Translations under genes and position numbers: made by a program
The notes under the pieces: generated by a model
What the model was told of the DNA's origin: nothing
Seen by the model: only the letters and a program-made list of their open reading frames with translations
Database searches by the model: none
Shown here: positions 30,213 to 38,705 of the stretch, piece by piece
Position numbering within the stretch: position 1 is the stretch's first letter
How the letters are laid out: each line of letters opens with the position of its first letter
Assembly: GCA_902385625.1 (NCBI GenBank)
Contig: CABMGE010000025.1
Location: forward strand, 1-39,627
DNA length: 39,627 nucleotides
From: an uncultured archaeon
Lineage (GTDB): Archaea > Nanobdellota > Nanobdellia > Pacearchaeales > GW2011-AR1
Direction of reading: 5' to 3'

Positions 30213-30947
30213 ATGGAAGAAAAAATAATAGAAACCTTAAAATCAATTGGACTTTCATCAAGTGAAGTAGTTATATATTTGGATTTGCTTGCAAATAACA
30301 ATTCTTTGGCAAGGGAGATATCTAAACGTACTCATATTCACAAAGCCAATGTTTATGAAACCTTGAAAAAATTAGTTTTAAAAGGTTTTGTAAAAGAAAT
30401 CTTAAAGGAAGAGACAAGGTATTTTTTTGCATTTGAACCAAAAATTTTACTTGATTACTTAAAAGAAAAAGAAAGAGCATTACAAGAGATTATTCCAGAT
30501 CTTCCACTTGCGAGTATTCATCGAGAAGAAGATGGTGAACCTGAAATATCAATACATAGGGGAATAATTGCTGCAAGAGTTGAAATAATGAATCTTTTAG
30601 AAATGTGCAGTGAAATTTTAGTTTATGGTATTCCAAAAAGCGCAATGGAGATATTTGGAACCTGGTTTTTGGATGATTTCCATAAAAAAAGGATAAAAAA
30701 GAAAGTTAAACTCAGGCAAATATTTGATGAAAACATACCTCAAAGATTTCATAAACTAAACAAACTACCTTATACAGAAGTCAAGTATTCTGGCCTTAAA
30801 CAGAGCACGCCTATTTTTATTGGTATTTGTGGAGAGACAGTTATTACTTTAATTTTAACAAATCCAATCACAACAATAAAAATAAAAAATAAGGATATTG
30901 CATCAAATTACCGAGAATATTTTGAACTTGTCTGGCAAAGAGCATGA
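30213..30947 (+). CDS. TrmB-family transcriptional regulator
   Basis: A 244-residue archaeal regulator. Residues 1-75 form a winged helix (LGLSSSEVVIYLDLLANNNS-like segment, recognition helix THIHKANVYETLKKLVLKGF) and residues about 110-244 a sugar- or effector-binding domain of the TrmB C-terminal/PLD-like type (EISIHRGIIAARVEIMNLLE, then VIMN-like beta strands). TrmB proteins control sugar transport and metabolism; no obvious target is adjacent, so the regulon is unknown. The gene is preceded by the palindrome ATAAACA-TGTTTAT (about 30135-30160), a possible operator. Confidence 0.75.
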   Translation: MEEKIIETLKSIGLSSSEVVIYLDLLANNNSLAREISKRTHIHKANVYETLKKLVLKGFVKEILKEETRYFFAFEPKILLDYLKEKERALQEIIPDLPLASIHREEDGEPEISIHRGIIAARVEIMNLLEMCSEILVYGIPKSAMEIFGTWFLDDFHKKRIKKKVKLRQIFDENIPQRFHKLNKLPYTEVKYSGLKQSTPIFIGICGETVITLILTNPITTIKIKNKDIASNYREYFELVWQRA

Positions 30948-31013
30948 TATTGTCTTTTAGTAGTATGTAAAATAACTACTGTTATATTTATACAAGAAAT
31001 TATAGTGTAGTTT

Positions 31014-31382
31014 ATGAAAAATACTGAATTTTGTAAGATATGCAACAACCCGGTAACTAATCCTATATGTGCAAAATGCAATACCAAGCATTTTTTATTA
31101 TGGATGAATAAACACAACTTAAGCCTTAAAAAAAGACATTACCTACTCGACTATATTAAAAAAAATCTTTTTTTTGAATCAGAAAATAATGATAATTGTA
31201 TAATTTGTAATTCTGAAACTATTGGAATTTGTTCATATTGTTTTTATTCTAAAATTGAAAATATTTTGGATAGGTTAAAAATTGCAGAAGATATCAAAGA
31301 AGATTTTCTTCAAATTTTTAACTATGAATTGTTCTCAGATGAGTCGTTTAGCCTAGATAATCCTGATATTACTTGTAATTAA
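31014..31382 (+). CDS. Small zinc-binding protein with two CxxC...CxxC clusters
   Basis: A 122-residue protein with two cysteine clusters: FCKICNNPVTNPICAKC near the start and NCIICNSETIGICSYC in the middle. Each is a CxxC-x8-10-CxxC zinc knuckle pair. Between them is a helical segment (SLKKRHYLLDYIKKNLFFES), and an acidic C-terminal part follows. The duplication suggests a small nucleic-acid- or protein-binding adapter. No Shine-Dalgarno is seen. Family not recognised. Confidence 0.6.
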   Translation: MKNTEFCKICNNPVTNPICAKCNTKHFLLWMNKHNLSLKKRHYLLDYIKKNLFFESENNDNCIICNSETIGICSYCFYSKIENILDRLKIAEDIKEDFLQIFNYELFSDESFSLDNPDITCN

Positions 31383-31429
31383 AACAGCTATAAAAGTAAA
31401 AAATTCTATAAATTTTTGGAGGATATAAA

Positions 31430-31600
31430 ATGTATGAAACAGAACTATATGTAAGAGCAGATAAGTATGATGAATGGAGAAGAATTGAAACAGATTTACA
31501 AGAGCTAGAACTTATAGAAAAAACAGATGTTTTAAACAAATGTGGAATTGAAGCAAAAATTCAGAGGTTTAAAGCTGGAGATCAGATAGAATATCAATAA
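31430..31600 (+). CDS. 56-residue hypothetical protein
   Basis: A short ORF with a strong ribosome binding site (ttggagga, 31416-31423) before ATG 31430. The protein is charged and mostly helical (DEWRRIETDLQELELIEKTD), with one Cys. It ends 14 bases before the stop of the convergent glycyl-tRNA synthetase reading frame. Function unknown. Confidence 0.6.
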   Translation: MYETELYVRADKYDEWRRIETDLQELELIEKTDVLNKCGIEAKIQRFKAGDQIEYQ

Positions 31601-31614
31601 GGTTTTCTTTAAGT

Positions 31615-32040
31615 TTACTTAATATCTGTAAAAGATATTTCCTCTGAAAGAAGCTTTCTTAGGGTATCTTTAAGATCTACTATTTTTATTCTGACTTGTT
31701 TTTCAGTATCTCTGTCCCTAATTGTTACATCGTTTTTCTCTAAAGAATCAAAATCAACTGTTATTGCATAAGGAATACCAAATGTAGCACTTCTTAGATA
31801 TCTTTTTCCTATGCTTCCTGAAGCTTCATACTCTACAATAAACTCTTTTTCAATTTCTTTTTTTATTTTTTCTGCAAGTTTTGTTATCTCTTCTTTATTT
31901 TTAACTAAAGGCAAAATCGAAACATCAATTGGAGCCATATGATAAGGAATCTTGAATGTGGTTTTTCCTTCTCCTTCTCCTTTTTTTTCATAAAACATGT
32001 CTATTAATGCATAAGTAGGCCTGTCTGTACCAAATGCAAT
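31615..32040 (-). pseudogene. glyS: C-terminal part of glycyl-tRNA synthetase beyond an in-frame TAA
   Basis: Reading in the same frame as the N-terminal part, 141 residues follow the TAA at 32041-32043. They start with IAFGTDRPTYALIDMFYEKK, the rest of class II motif 3, then the anticodon-binding domain (MAPIDVSILPLVKNKEEITK ... RSATFGIPYAITVDFDSLEK ... VTIRDRDTEKQVRIK), intact to the normal end. Alone it could start only at the Met encoded at 31998 and would then lack motif 3. Everything except one codon looks under normal constraint, so either the TAA is a base error in the assembly or mutation is very recent. Confidence 0.75.
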
Positions 32041-33132
32041 TTACAATATATGTGGAACAAATTTTTCACCATTTTCTCTTTCTGCAACTAAATCTTTTCC
32101 TGAAAATTTTGAATGTTGCTTTAAATCATAATCAGTCCTATCATGAACCCCACATACTTCAAACCAGCCATACAAATTCAGTTTGATTTCTATATCCCAA
32201 GCATCATCTGCATAGAATGCTTTTTCATCAGGATGATGTTGTCTTAGTCTTATTTTTTCAGCTGGAATTCCAAGACTTTTAAAATGAGTATATGCAAGCC
32301 AAATACACCATCCATAAGCCTGGCTTTTTATAAAACCTTTTTTTAAGGCTTCTGCAACACTAATACTTTTAACCGCAGACTCGCTTTCCTGACTTTTATA
32401 ATCCCAAAATGGAAGACTTTCATTTTTAATCTCGTCATATTTTTGCCAATTGTTTTTTTCCTGAGGATCAACAAATATCTGGCCTTCTGCCTGGGTAAAC
32501 TCTCTTCCACGCAATACATGTTGCCTTGGTGAGATTTCATTTCTAAATGCTTTACCAATCTGAAATACTCCAAAAGGAAGTTTCTTTTTGAAATAATTAT
32601 AAGTTCTTGGATAAGACAGATAAGTAACTGTTGCTGTTTCAGGTCTAAGCGCAGCATCCTGGCCTGCTACAGTTGTTTTCATCTTAAGACTTTGACTATT
32701 AATTTTACCCTCAAGTGCGCCATCACAAGTAGGACATTTTATTTTTTTCTCTTTTATAAAATCCAATAGTTTTTCGTCCGAAAATCCATCTGCAGGAACA
32801 TCATATTTTTCCTGGATTAATTTATCTGCTCTGAAAACTGAGTTACATTTAGAACATTTTATTACTCTATCCTTAAAAGTATCAAGATGACCTGAAGCCT
32901 TCCAAACAATATCCGGAACTACCATTGGACACTCAAGTTCGCGAAAACCATGTATATTAAACACTCTTCTTATTGAGTTTTCAACCTTATTTTTAAGTAA
33001 TTTTCCAACTGGGCCGTAAACATAAAAACCTGCAAGACCTCCATAAATCTCAGGACTAGGACCCCAGACAAGTCCACCTTCATTTAGAAAACTCAAAAAG
33101 TCTTTTTCAAAATTTTCTTTTTCTTTTTCCAT
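32041..33132 (-). CDS. glyS: Glycyl-tRNA synthetase, interrupted: N-terminal catalytic part
   Basis: An archaeal/eukaryal-type (alpha2) GlyRS that charges tRNA-Gly with glycine. The start at 33132 follows a TATA-like box on the minus strand (33153-33161), so the gene is leaderless. Visible: FLSFLNEGGLVWGPSPEIYG at the N-terminus, a CxxC zinc pair (CSKC and CPTC), motif 2 FRNEISPRQHVLRGREFTQA, DRTDYDLKQHSKFSG, and motif 3 beginning VPHIL. The next codon is TAA; in relatives the sequence runs PHVIEPSFG, so the stop sits on the conserved Glu codon (GAA to TAA needs one change). With the 141 residues beyond, the total is about 505 codons, a fairly short but plausible GlyRS. Confidence 0.85.
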   Translation of the reverse strand: MEKEKENFEKDFLSFLNEGGLVWGPSPEIYGGLAGFYVYGPVGKLLKNKVENSIRRVFNIHGFRELECPMVVPDIVWKASGHLDTFKDRVIKCSKCNSVFRADKLIQEKYDVPADGFSDEKLLDFIKEKKIKCPTCDGALEGKINSQSLKMKTTVAGQDAALRPETATVTYLSYPRTYNYFKKKLPFGVFQIGKAFRNEISPRQHVLRGREFTQAEGQIFVDPQEKNNWQKYDEIKNESLPFWDYKSQESESAVKSISVAEALKKGFIKSQAYGWCIWLAYTHFKSLGIPAEKIRLRQHHPDEKAFYADDAWDIEIKLNLYGWFEVCGVHDRTDYDLKQHSKFSGKDLVAERENGEKFVPHIL

Positions 33133-33176
33133 AATTAAAACTACAATCAAAGGTTTAAAATCCTTTCTATGTTTCA

Positions 33177-33212
33177 CAAGATAATTTTTTGCGAAAGCAG
33201 AAAGTAATCTTG
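33177..33212. terminator. 16-base hairpin with GAAA tetraloop
   Basis: CAAGATAATTTTTTGC-GAAA-GCAGAAAGTAATCTTG, with one mismatch and two G-U pairs (plus-strand reading). It lies just past the end of the minus-strand hydrolase gene (stop at 33231) and upstream of the glycyl-tRNA synthetase promoter, and so probably ends the hydrolase transcript. Confidence 0.5.
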
Positions 33213-33230
33213 CAATGCTGATTTAGAATA

Positions 33231-34040
33231 TTATTTTAATAGCTGAATAAAGTGATCTATTTCTTTAGATACCTTATCAACTTCATTTAGAACAACTACA
33301 TGATTAGATCCATTAAAAACAACGAATTTGGATTTTTTTATCAGCTGATTTACTTTTATTCCAGAATTTAATGGACAAACTGTATCTTTGTCACCATGCA
33401 TTACAAGTACTGGCAAGTTTATTTTTGAGAGATCATCTTCTTTGTCAAAATCATATGCTTGTAACATTGAAAAGAAATAACTTCGAAGGCCTGTATTTGA
33501 TATATCTGCAATCATTCTTCTTAAATTCCAGTCTCCTGTATTTGGATATTTTTTATAATCAATGTGACCCCCATAGATCTTATACTGTGGAAGGTAATTC
33601 ATTATTCTTGAAGGAGAAAATATCATCTTCATTGTTTTCGCTACAATTCTTTTTGCAGGTGCTGCATCAGAACTTATCAAAATTAATGATTTTACCAAAC
33701 TTCGGTGTTTAGTTAAAAAATCCATTACAATCATTGTTCCAAAAGAATGACCTATTAATATTAGATTTGAGAGCTTCTCTTTTTTAATAATTCTGTAAAG
33801 ATCTTCTACATATTTGTCTACTGCATAATCCCTTAGTTTTGCTGGACGAAAGGATTTGCCATGACCTCTTATGTCAAGAGTGAGAATATTATACTTATTT
33901 TCAAACTTATTTTCATATGGAAACCAAGCAGAGCAACTTCCTGAAAGCCCATGAACAAAAATAATAGTTTTCCTACCTGCTTTAAAGGCATTTTTTCGAT
34001 AATATATTCTTTCTTTTCCAGGAAGATAAAACTCTTTCAT
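33231..34040 (-). CDS. Alpha/beta hydrolase (paralogue A)
   Basis: A 269-residue soluble hydrolase. FVHGLSGSCSAW (oxyanion), LDIRGHGKSF, nucleophile elbow GHSFG, acid in HGDKDTVCPL and NGSNHVVVL give a complete Ser-Asp-His triad. It is closely related to the protein encoded at 34810-35610: both begin MKEFYLPGKE and share YRKN, FENKYN and IIKKEKLSN blocks. Esterase, lipase or lysophospholipase-like function is possible. Its own promoter palindrome TTAATGT-ATATAA-ACATTAA (34056-34075) overlaps the TATA box, so it may be regulated apart from the upstream operon. Confidence 0.8.
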   Translation of the reverse strand: MKEFYLPGKERIYYRKNAFKAGRKTIIFVHGLSGSCSAWFPYENKFENKYNILTLDIRGHGKSFRPAKLRDYAVDKYVEDLYRIIKKEKLSNLILIGHSFGTMIVMDFLTKHRSLVKSLILISSDAAPAKRIVAKTMKMIFSPSRIMNYLPQYKIYGGHIDYKKYPNTGDWNLRRMIADISNTGLRSYFFSMLQAYDFDKEDDLSKINLPVLVMHGDKDTVCPLNSGIKVNQLIKKSKFVVFNGSNHVVVLNEVDKVSKEIDHFIQLLK

Positions 34041-34105
34041 TAAATAATTAAATTATTAATGTATATAAACATTAAGTAAGGAATCTTAGAAATTCATGGA
34101 CAAGA

Positions 34106-34816
34106 TTATTTGTCAGTGGGAACTCCCTGCAAATCATATTTGAATGGAGATTTTTTAGTTTGTCCAAATAAAATCATATAAACTCCAAGATAAAGATACT
34201 TAACTGCCATTCTCACTCTTCCTTCTCTGTCAAATCTTCTAACATCATACAATATTGGAACACTTTTAAGAATCCTGAATTTTCCGCCATTTTTAGAACA
34301 CCTATTTACAAAATCAACATCCTCTGCCATTTTGATTGTTTCATCAAATCCATTTATTTTATCAAATATTTCCCTGGTTGAAATTATACAACCCCCCACA
34401 GCATAGGGAGATATTTTTTCGAGCATTCTTAGATAATTATTGTAAAACACATAAAAACCTTTGTCTACAATTCGTTTTGAATTTGGAACAAGTGTAACTG
34501 TTGCTGCATCTACTTTTCTTTTCTTGAATTCAGATAGATTTTTCTCTAAAAAGTTTTTAGGAAGAACCACATCTGCGTCAAAAAATATAAGTAAATCCCT
34601 TTTAGCAGCTTTTACTCCATTATTTCTTCCAACGCTTGGAAGACCTCCTTTTACAACCTTGCATCCAAAACTCTTTGCAATCTCCCGAGTCTTGTCAGTT
34701 GAAGCAGCATCTGCGACAATTATTTCATAATCCTTAAAATTCTGTTTTTGAATTGATTTAAGCAATCTTGGAAGATACTTTTCTTCATTTCTTGTAATTA
34801 TTATTATACTTAGCAT
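34106..34816 (-). CDS. Family 2 glycosyltransferase
   Basis: A 236-residue GT-A enzyme. MLSIIIITRNEEKYLPRLLK, ADAASTDKT (nucleotide site), and FFDADVVLP with the DxD metal-binding motif are all typical. FDETIKMAEDVDFVNRCSKN contains the ED acceptor/catalytic-base region. The C-terminal half (VKYLYLGVYMILFG) may lie on the membrane. It transfers sugar from a nucleotide sugar or dolichol phosphate, probably to a surface glycan or glycolipid. It overlaps the upstream hydrolase gene by 7 bases, so it is co-translated. Confidence 0.85.
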   Translation of the reverse strand: MLSIIIITRNEEKYLPRLLKSIQKQNFKDYEIIVADAASTDKTREIAKSFGCKVVKGGLPSVGRNNGVKAAKRDLLIFFDADVVLPKNFLEKNLSEFKKRKVDAATVTLVPNSKRIVDKGFYVFYNNYLRMLEKISPYAVGGCIISTREIFDKINGFDETIKMAEDVDFVNRCSKNGGKFRILKSVPILYDVRRFDREGRVRMAVKYLYLGVYMILFGQTKKSPFKYDLQGVPTDK

Positions 34817-35610
34817 TTTGTTATGAACTTTTGAAAAGTACTTGAAATATTTTCAAAATTATTCAATATAACATGATCATAGTCCTTATAAATAATAAGT
34901 TTGGAGTTTTTTATTAACTTATTCATTCTAATTGAAGCTTCTACTGAAAAGGTATTATCTTTCTTTCCATGAAGGATTAAAACTGGAGCTTTTATACTTG
35001 GCAAGAAATATTCAATGTCAAAGTCATATAGCTGCTTTAATGAAAACAAATAACTTCTCAAACCAATATTTATCACTTCTTCTGCCATTCTTTTCAAATT
35101 AAATTCAGGGGTATGAATATATTTTGAATAATCTACATGCCTGCTATTTTTCTTTAGCTGAGGAAAGTAATTTATAATTGGGCAAATAGATATGAACGGA
35201 ACTATAACTTTAGTAAGGTCTTTTTTAGGAGCAGCATCAGCGCTGATAAGAATCATTGATTTCACAATATTTTTATGTTCTTTTATAAAATCTATTGCGA
35301 TTAAACCTCCTGAAGAGTAAGCAACCAAGATAACATTGGATAATTTCTCCTTTTTTATAATACTATACAAATCACTAGAAAGTTTCTCAATAGAATAATC
35401 ATTTAAGTCTTTTGGATGGAAGGATTCTCCATGCCCCCTTAAATCAATAGAGAGAAGATTATATTTATTTTCAAACTTCTTTTCATATGGAATCCATACA
35501 GAAGAGCTTCCACAAAATCCATGTATAAAAATAACATTTTTTCTTTTAGGATCAAAATCATTCTTTCGATAATAGATTTTCTCTTTTCCAGGAAGATAAA
35601 ACTCTTTCAT
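34810..35610 (-). CDS. Alpha/beta hydrolase (paralogue B)
   Basis: A 266-residue paralogue of the hydrolase at 33231-34040. FIHGFCGSSSVW, LRGHGESF, catalytic-Asp region HGKKDNTFS and DYDHVIL with the His are present. The nucleophile elbow reads AYSSG instead of GHSFG, still a small-x-Ser-x-small turn, so it is probably active but with changed specificity. It overlaps the glycosyltransferase 4 gene by ATGA and the family 2 gene by 7 bases, tying it to the glycan pathway, perhaps as a de-esterase on a sugar or lipid. Confidence 0.8.
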   Translation of the reverse strand: MKEFYLPGKEKIYYRKNDFDPKRKNVIFIHGFCGSSSVWIPYEKKFENKYNLLSIDLRGHGESFHPKDLNDYSIEKLSSDLYSIIKKEKLSNVILVAYSSGGLIAIDFIKEHKNIVKSMILISADAAPKKDLTKVIVPFISICPIINYFPQLKKNSRHVDYSKYIHTPEFNLKRMAEEVINIGLRSYLFSLKQLYDFDIEYFLPSIKAPVLILHGKKDNTFSVEASIRMNKLIKNSKLIIYKDYDHVILNNFENISSTFQKFITKC

Positions 35611-36779
35611 TTTTTTAGTAAATTATAATAAACTCCCTCAAGCTTATTTATACTCTCATTTATATCATAATTTTTAGCAAGATTATAGCTGTTTTTGCTC
35701 ATTTGCTTCATGAGTTTTGGATCTTCCAGTAATTTTAAAATCTTTTTAGTTAGATCAACTTCATTTTCAGGATCAAAAAGAAAACCATTATTTTGTACAA
35801 AATCAACAGAGGCACTTGCAGCAGAATTCGCAATAATTATTGGTTTTTTACAAGCCATTGCCTCTAGCACCACCATTCCTTCAAGTTCTGCAAGAGAAGG
35901 AAGGACAAATAAGTCGCAAGAATTATAGGCTCCAACCAATTCAGAGTCAGATAATTTTCCAAGAAACAAAACATTTTTTTCAACACCTAGAGTTTTTGAA
36001 AGATTTTCAAGTTCAGGCCTTAAAAACCCTCCACCTACTATATATAATCTTACATTCTTTTCTTTCTTTAATATAAAGGGAACTGACTTTATCAGAGTTC
36101 CAATATCTTTTTCAGGGTTGAGTCTTCCCACAAATAAAATATTTTTAAATTCTTTTGAAATTTTAAATTTTTTAACAAATTTATCTGAATTAGTCTGTTT
36201 GAATCTTGACAAATCAACCCCATTACTTATAACAAAAGTATTAAGATCTGGGCAATATCTTTTTAACATTCTTTCGGAAAACTTTGAAGGACATATTACA
36301 ACTTCGGCTTTTTTGTAGAGCCAGGTCAAATACTTATATTCCAATGAATACAAAAATTCATTTCTAAAGAATTTTGGAAAATTATAAAAGGTATTCTCTG
36401 GCTGAGCATGAGAATGTGCAACGATTTTAACATTATTGTCTTTTGCAGCTTTTACTGATCTGATTGAAGCAAGCAAGGGAATCATCAAGTGAACTATGTC
36501 TATTTTCTCTTCTTTCATTATTTTATCTATTTCTTTTTTAGTTGGTGCGGCAACTTTAAAGAAATCCCCATAACTCGGTAATGGCAGGGGTTTTGTTCTG
36601 TAAATTTTTATTCCATTATAATAAGTAATATCATCACCTGGATCATATTTTGAAGCTAAAAAAATAACATTATGCCCTCTTTTTTTCAACATTTCTGCAA
36701 ATCTTAAAGGGGAAATAAAATTTCCCCCTATCTGATTGTTTACTGAATCACAAACAATTAAAATATTAAGTTTCTTCAT
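35607..36779 (-). CDS. Family 4 glycosyltransferase
   Basis: A 390-residue GT-B enzyme. The N-terminus MKKLNILIVCDSVNNQIGG has the acceptor-side Gly loop, and the C-terminal half contains NILFVGRLNPEKDIGTLIKS, FLGKLSDSELVGAYNSCDLF and PSLAELEGMVVLEAMACKKP, the EX7E-type donor-binding motif of GT4. The ATG at 36779 is preferred to a long upstream extension because it starts the Rossmann strand. Likely role: hexose transfer onto a glycolipid or glycan on the cytoplasmic face. First gene of a three-gene overlapping set. Confidence 0.9.
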   Translation of the reverse strand: MKKLNILIVCDSVNNQIGGNFISPLRFAEMLKKRGHNVIFLASKYDPGDDITYYNGIKIYRTKPLPLPSYGDFFKVAAPTKKEIDKIMKEEKIDIVHLMIPLLASIRSVKAAKDNNVKIVAHSHAQPENTFYNFPKFFRNEFLYSLEYKYLTWLYKKAEVVICPSKFSERMLKRYCPDLNTFVISNGVDLSRFKQTNSDKFVKKFKISKEFKNILFVGRLNPEKDIGTLIKSVPFILKKEKNVRLYIVGGGFLRPELENLSKTLGVEKNVLFLGKLSDSELVGAYNSCDLFVLPSLAELEGMVVLEAMACKKPIIIANSAASASVDFVQNNGFLFDPENEVDLTKKILKLLEDPKLMKQMSKNSYNLAKNYDINESINKLEGVYYNLLKK

Positions 36780-36836
36780 TTGACTCCTACTTAAGTATGG
36801 AAATACATTTAAAAATGTTGTCTGGCTAGTCTTAAT

Positions 36837-37100
36837 ATGAAAATAAGAAAGATATCTGAAAATAACTATCTTGATGCTTTGCTTAAACTTATGCTTCTTT
36901 CTGCAATAATCCATGTAGGCATACTTATAATATACTCTCTAGCAAATCAAAGTTTTGAGAAATTCAACTTTTTTTATATTCTAGATGTTCAACTACTTTT
37001 TCCACTTTTGAAAAATACCCTTTCTACCATACTTATCGGAACAGTATTAATGATCCTTATTTATATATTCTTTTTATCAAATTCCAAAAATAAAAGATAA
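36837..37100 (+). CDS. Two-helix small membrane protein, 87 aa
   Basis: Two hydrophobic helices: LLKLMLLSAIIHVGILIIYS (about 15-35) and ILIGTVLMILIYIFFL (about 65-82), with a Lys/Arg-rich tail. It starts 57 bases from the divergent GT4 gene and ends 2 bases before the next glycosyltransferase, so it may help anchor or assemble that enzyme. Family unknown. Confidence 0.55.
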   Translation: MKIRKISENNYLDALLKLMLLSAIIHVGILIIYSLANQSFEKFNFFYILDVQLLFPLLKNTLSTILIGTVLMILIYIFFLSNSKNKR

Positions 37101-37102
37101 AA

Positions 37103-37978
37103 ATGGCGATAAAAATCTCAATTATAACTTCTATGTATAACCGAAGAAATGAGACAATCGATTCTATAGAAGCACTATTTTTCAATTCAATAAAACAACA
37201 TGGGAAAAAAGACAGAGAACTTATTATAATCGATGATCATTCTCCACTAGAAAAAGAAACACTTGGACTTTTTAAAAAACATGAAAAAGAGCTAAAGTCT
37301 ATTTTTGGAAGAGTAATTTTTAAAAGAAATCCAACAAATTATGGTTTTGGAAAAAGCTTTAATTCTGGAATAAAAATCTCTAAAGGGAAATTTATTGTCA
37401 TAGTAAATGATGATGTATATCTTCCAAAGGATTCTGTTTCTGCATTAACAAATATCCTTTCAGAATCAAAAACATATGGAATTCTTGGTCCGATTACTGG
37501 AGAAAAATTTACCTGGACAAGCCAGTATTGCAAACAAGCTCCAAAACTTGAAAGTTATTCAAAAGATAGTTTTAACAAAATAGAGGATTTTGCAAAATAT
37601 GCAAGAAAAAAACTTAAGGGAAAACGAATAAAAACCGATATATTATCTGGCTTTTGTTTTGTAGTTTCATCAGAATTAATTAAAAGTCATAATGGATTTG
37701 ATGAAACATTTGGTATTGGATTTTATGAAGATATTGACCTCTCAAGAAGAATAAGCTCAAAATTTGATGTTATTATTGCTCCTGAAGTATATGTTCATCA
37801 TGGAAGTCTAAAAGGAATTTCTACATCTTTTAATCAACATCCAATAAAGAAACTATATTCCCAGATAAGGAATACTGCAAGGTATTCAAGAAAATGTGGG
37901 CTATATTCTGCTATAACATTTATAGTCAAGGGAAGATATAGACAAACAGGCAGAAATACTGTAAGTGAATTATTCTAG
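37103..37978 (+). CDS. Family 2 glycosyltransferase
   Basis: A 291-residue GT-A enzyme. IKISIITSMYNRRNETIDSI at the start, ELIIIDDHSP and FIVIVNDDVYLP (DDV = metal-binding DxD region) and GFDETFGIGFYEDIDLSRRI (ED catalytic base) are all present, a pattern shared with rhamnosyl- and related surface-sugar transferases. A terminal SKFDVIIAPEVYVHHGS completes the fold. It begins 2 bases after the membrane protein gene and overlaps the convergent TVP38-type gene by 9 bases. Confidence 0.85.
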   Translation: MAIKISIITSMYNRRNETIDSIEALFFNSIKQHGKKDRELIIIDDHSPLEKETLGLFKKHEKELKSIFGRVIFKRNPTNYGFGKSFNSGIKISKGKFIVIVNDDVYLPKDSVSALTNILSESKTYGILGPITGEKFTWTSQYCKQAPKLESYSKDSFNKIEDFAKYARKKLKGKRIKTDILSGFCFVVSSELIKSHNGFDETFGIGFYEDIDLSRRISSKFDVIIAPEVYVHHGSLKGISTSFNQHPIKKLYSQIRNTARYSRKCGLYSAITFIVKGRYRQTGRNTVSELF

Positions 37979-38626
37979 ATTAAACACTATTTTTCTAACT
38001 TTCTTGAAAGCTAGAGGAATGCAAAAAAACAAAGCAATTAGGATAGATGCAATAAAAAATTGAGTAGAAAAAATATTTTGAGTACTTTTAATCAGATAAA
38101 TTGTCAGAATAGTTCCAGGAATTATTCCAATCAAGGTTCCTAAAATGAACTGTAGAGCACTTACCCTCGACAAGCCTCCTGCAATATTTACTAGTTCAAA
38201 TGGCATTAAACCAATTAATCTTAAAAAAATTATAGTTAAAAAACCATTTTTTCCAATTTTTTCATTGTATTCCCTTAATATTCTTCTATCTTCAATATAC
38301 TTTTTATTAATATAATCTCTTGCAAAATATCTTGCAGCAAAAAATGATATTGCTGCTCCTAATGTTAGTCCGATAATACTTATTAAAAATGCAGTATATG
38401 AATTAAGTAATAATCCTGCTATTGCAACAGAAATTGGAAAGACAAAACCTATTGAAGAAGTTATTATAATTAGTACCAATAAGATAATTGGAACCCAGGG
38501 ACCAAAAGAACTTATGTAATTTTCAATTTCATTTAATTTAAAACTGAATGCTTTTTCAATAAGATAGATTGCAAGTATTAAAAATAATATTCCAACTATA
38601 AGGCTAATAATGTACCTTTTTTTCAT
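37970..38626 (-). CDS. TVP38/TMEM64 (VTT/SNARE-associated) family membrane protein
   Basis: A 218-residue membrane protein. An N-terminal helix is followed by the VTT/DedA-like core: SSFGPWVPIILLVLIIITSS, VAIAGLLLNSYTAFLISIIG, GAAISFFAARYFARDYINKK and FLRLIGLMPFELVNIAGGL, with the re-entrant Gly/Pro loops and the FxxxR region typical of the family. These proteins are related to lipid scramblases and transporters, so a role moving undecaprenyl/archaeal lipid carriers across the membrane fits the adjoining glycosyltransferases and PAP2 gene. Confidence 0.85.
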   Translation of the reverse strand: MKKRYIISLIVGILFLILAIYLIEKAFSFKLNEIENYISSFGPWVPIILLVLIIITSSIGFVFPISVAIAGLLLNSYTAFLISIIGLTLGAAISFFAARYFARDYINKKYIEDRRILREYNEKIGKNGFLTIIFLRLIGLMPFELVNIAGGLSRVSALQFILGTLIGIIPGTILTIYLIKSTQNIFSTQFFIASILIALFFCIPLAFKKVRKIVFNLE

Positions 38627-38705
38627 TAAAATATTAAGAAGTCCATGTTTAAATATCTAGGTCTTTATTAGTAAAATTTAAATTCTCCCAATATACTATA
38701 ATAGT

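Noticed and set aside
31615..33132. Genetic code change reading TAA as Glu
   Set aside because: Dozens of genes in the window end in TAA at their normal family length, and no other in-frame TAA is seen within a conserved gene.
36780..36914. N-terminal extension of the GT4 gene to 36914
   Set aside because: The extension is non-homologous, overlaps the divergent promoter and gene at 36837, and the Rossmann strand begins right at the Met of 36779.
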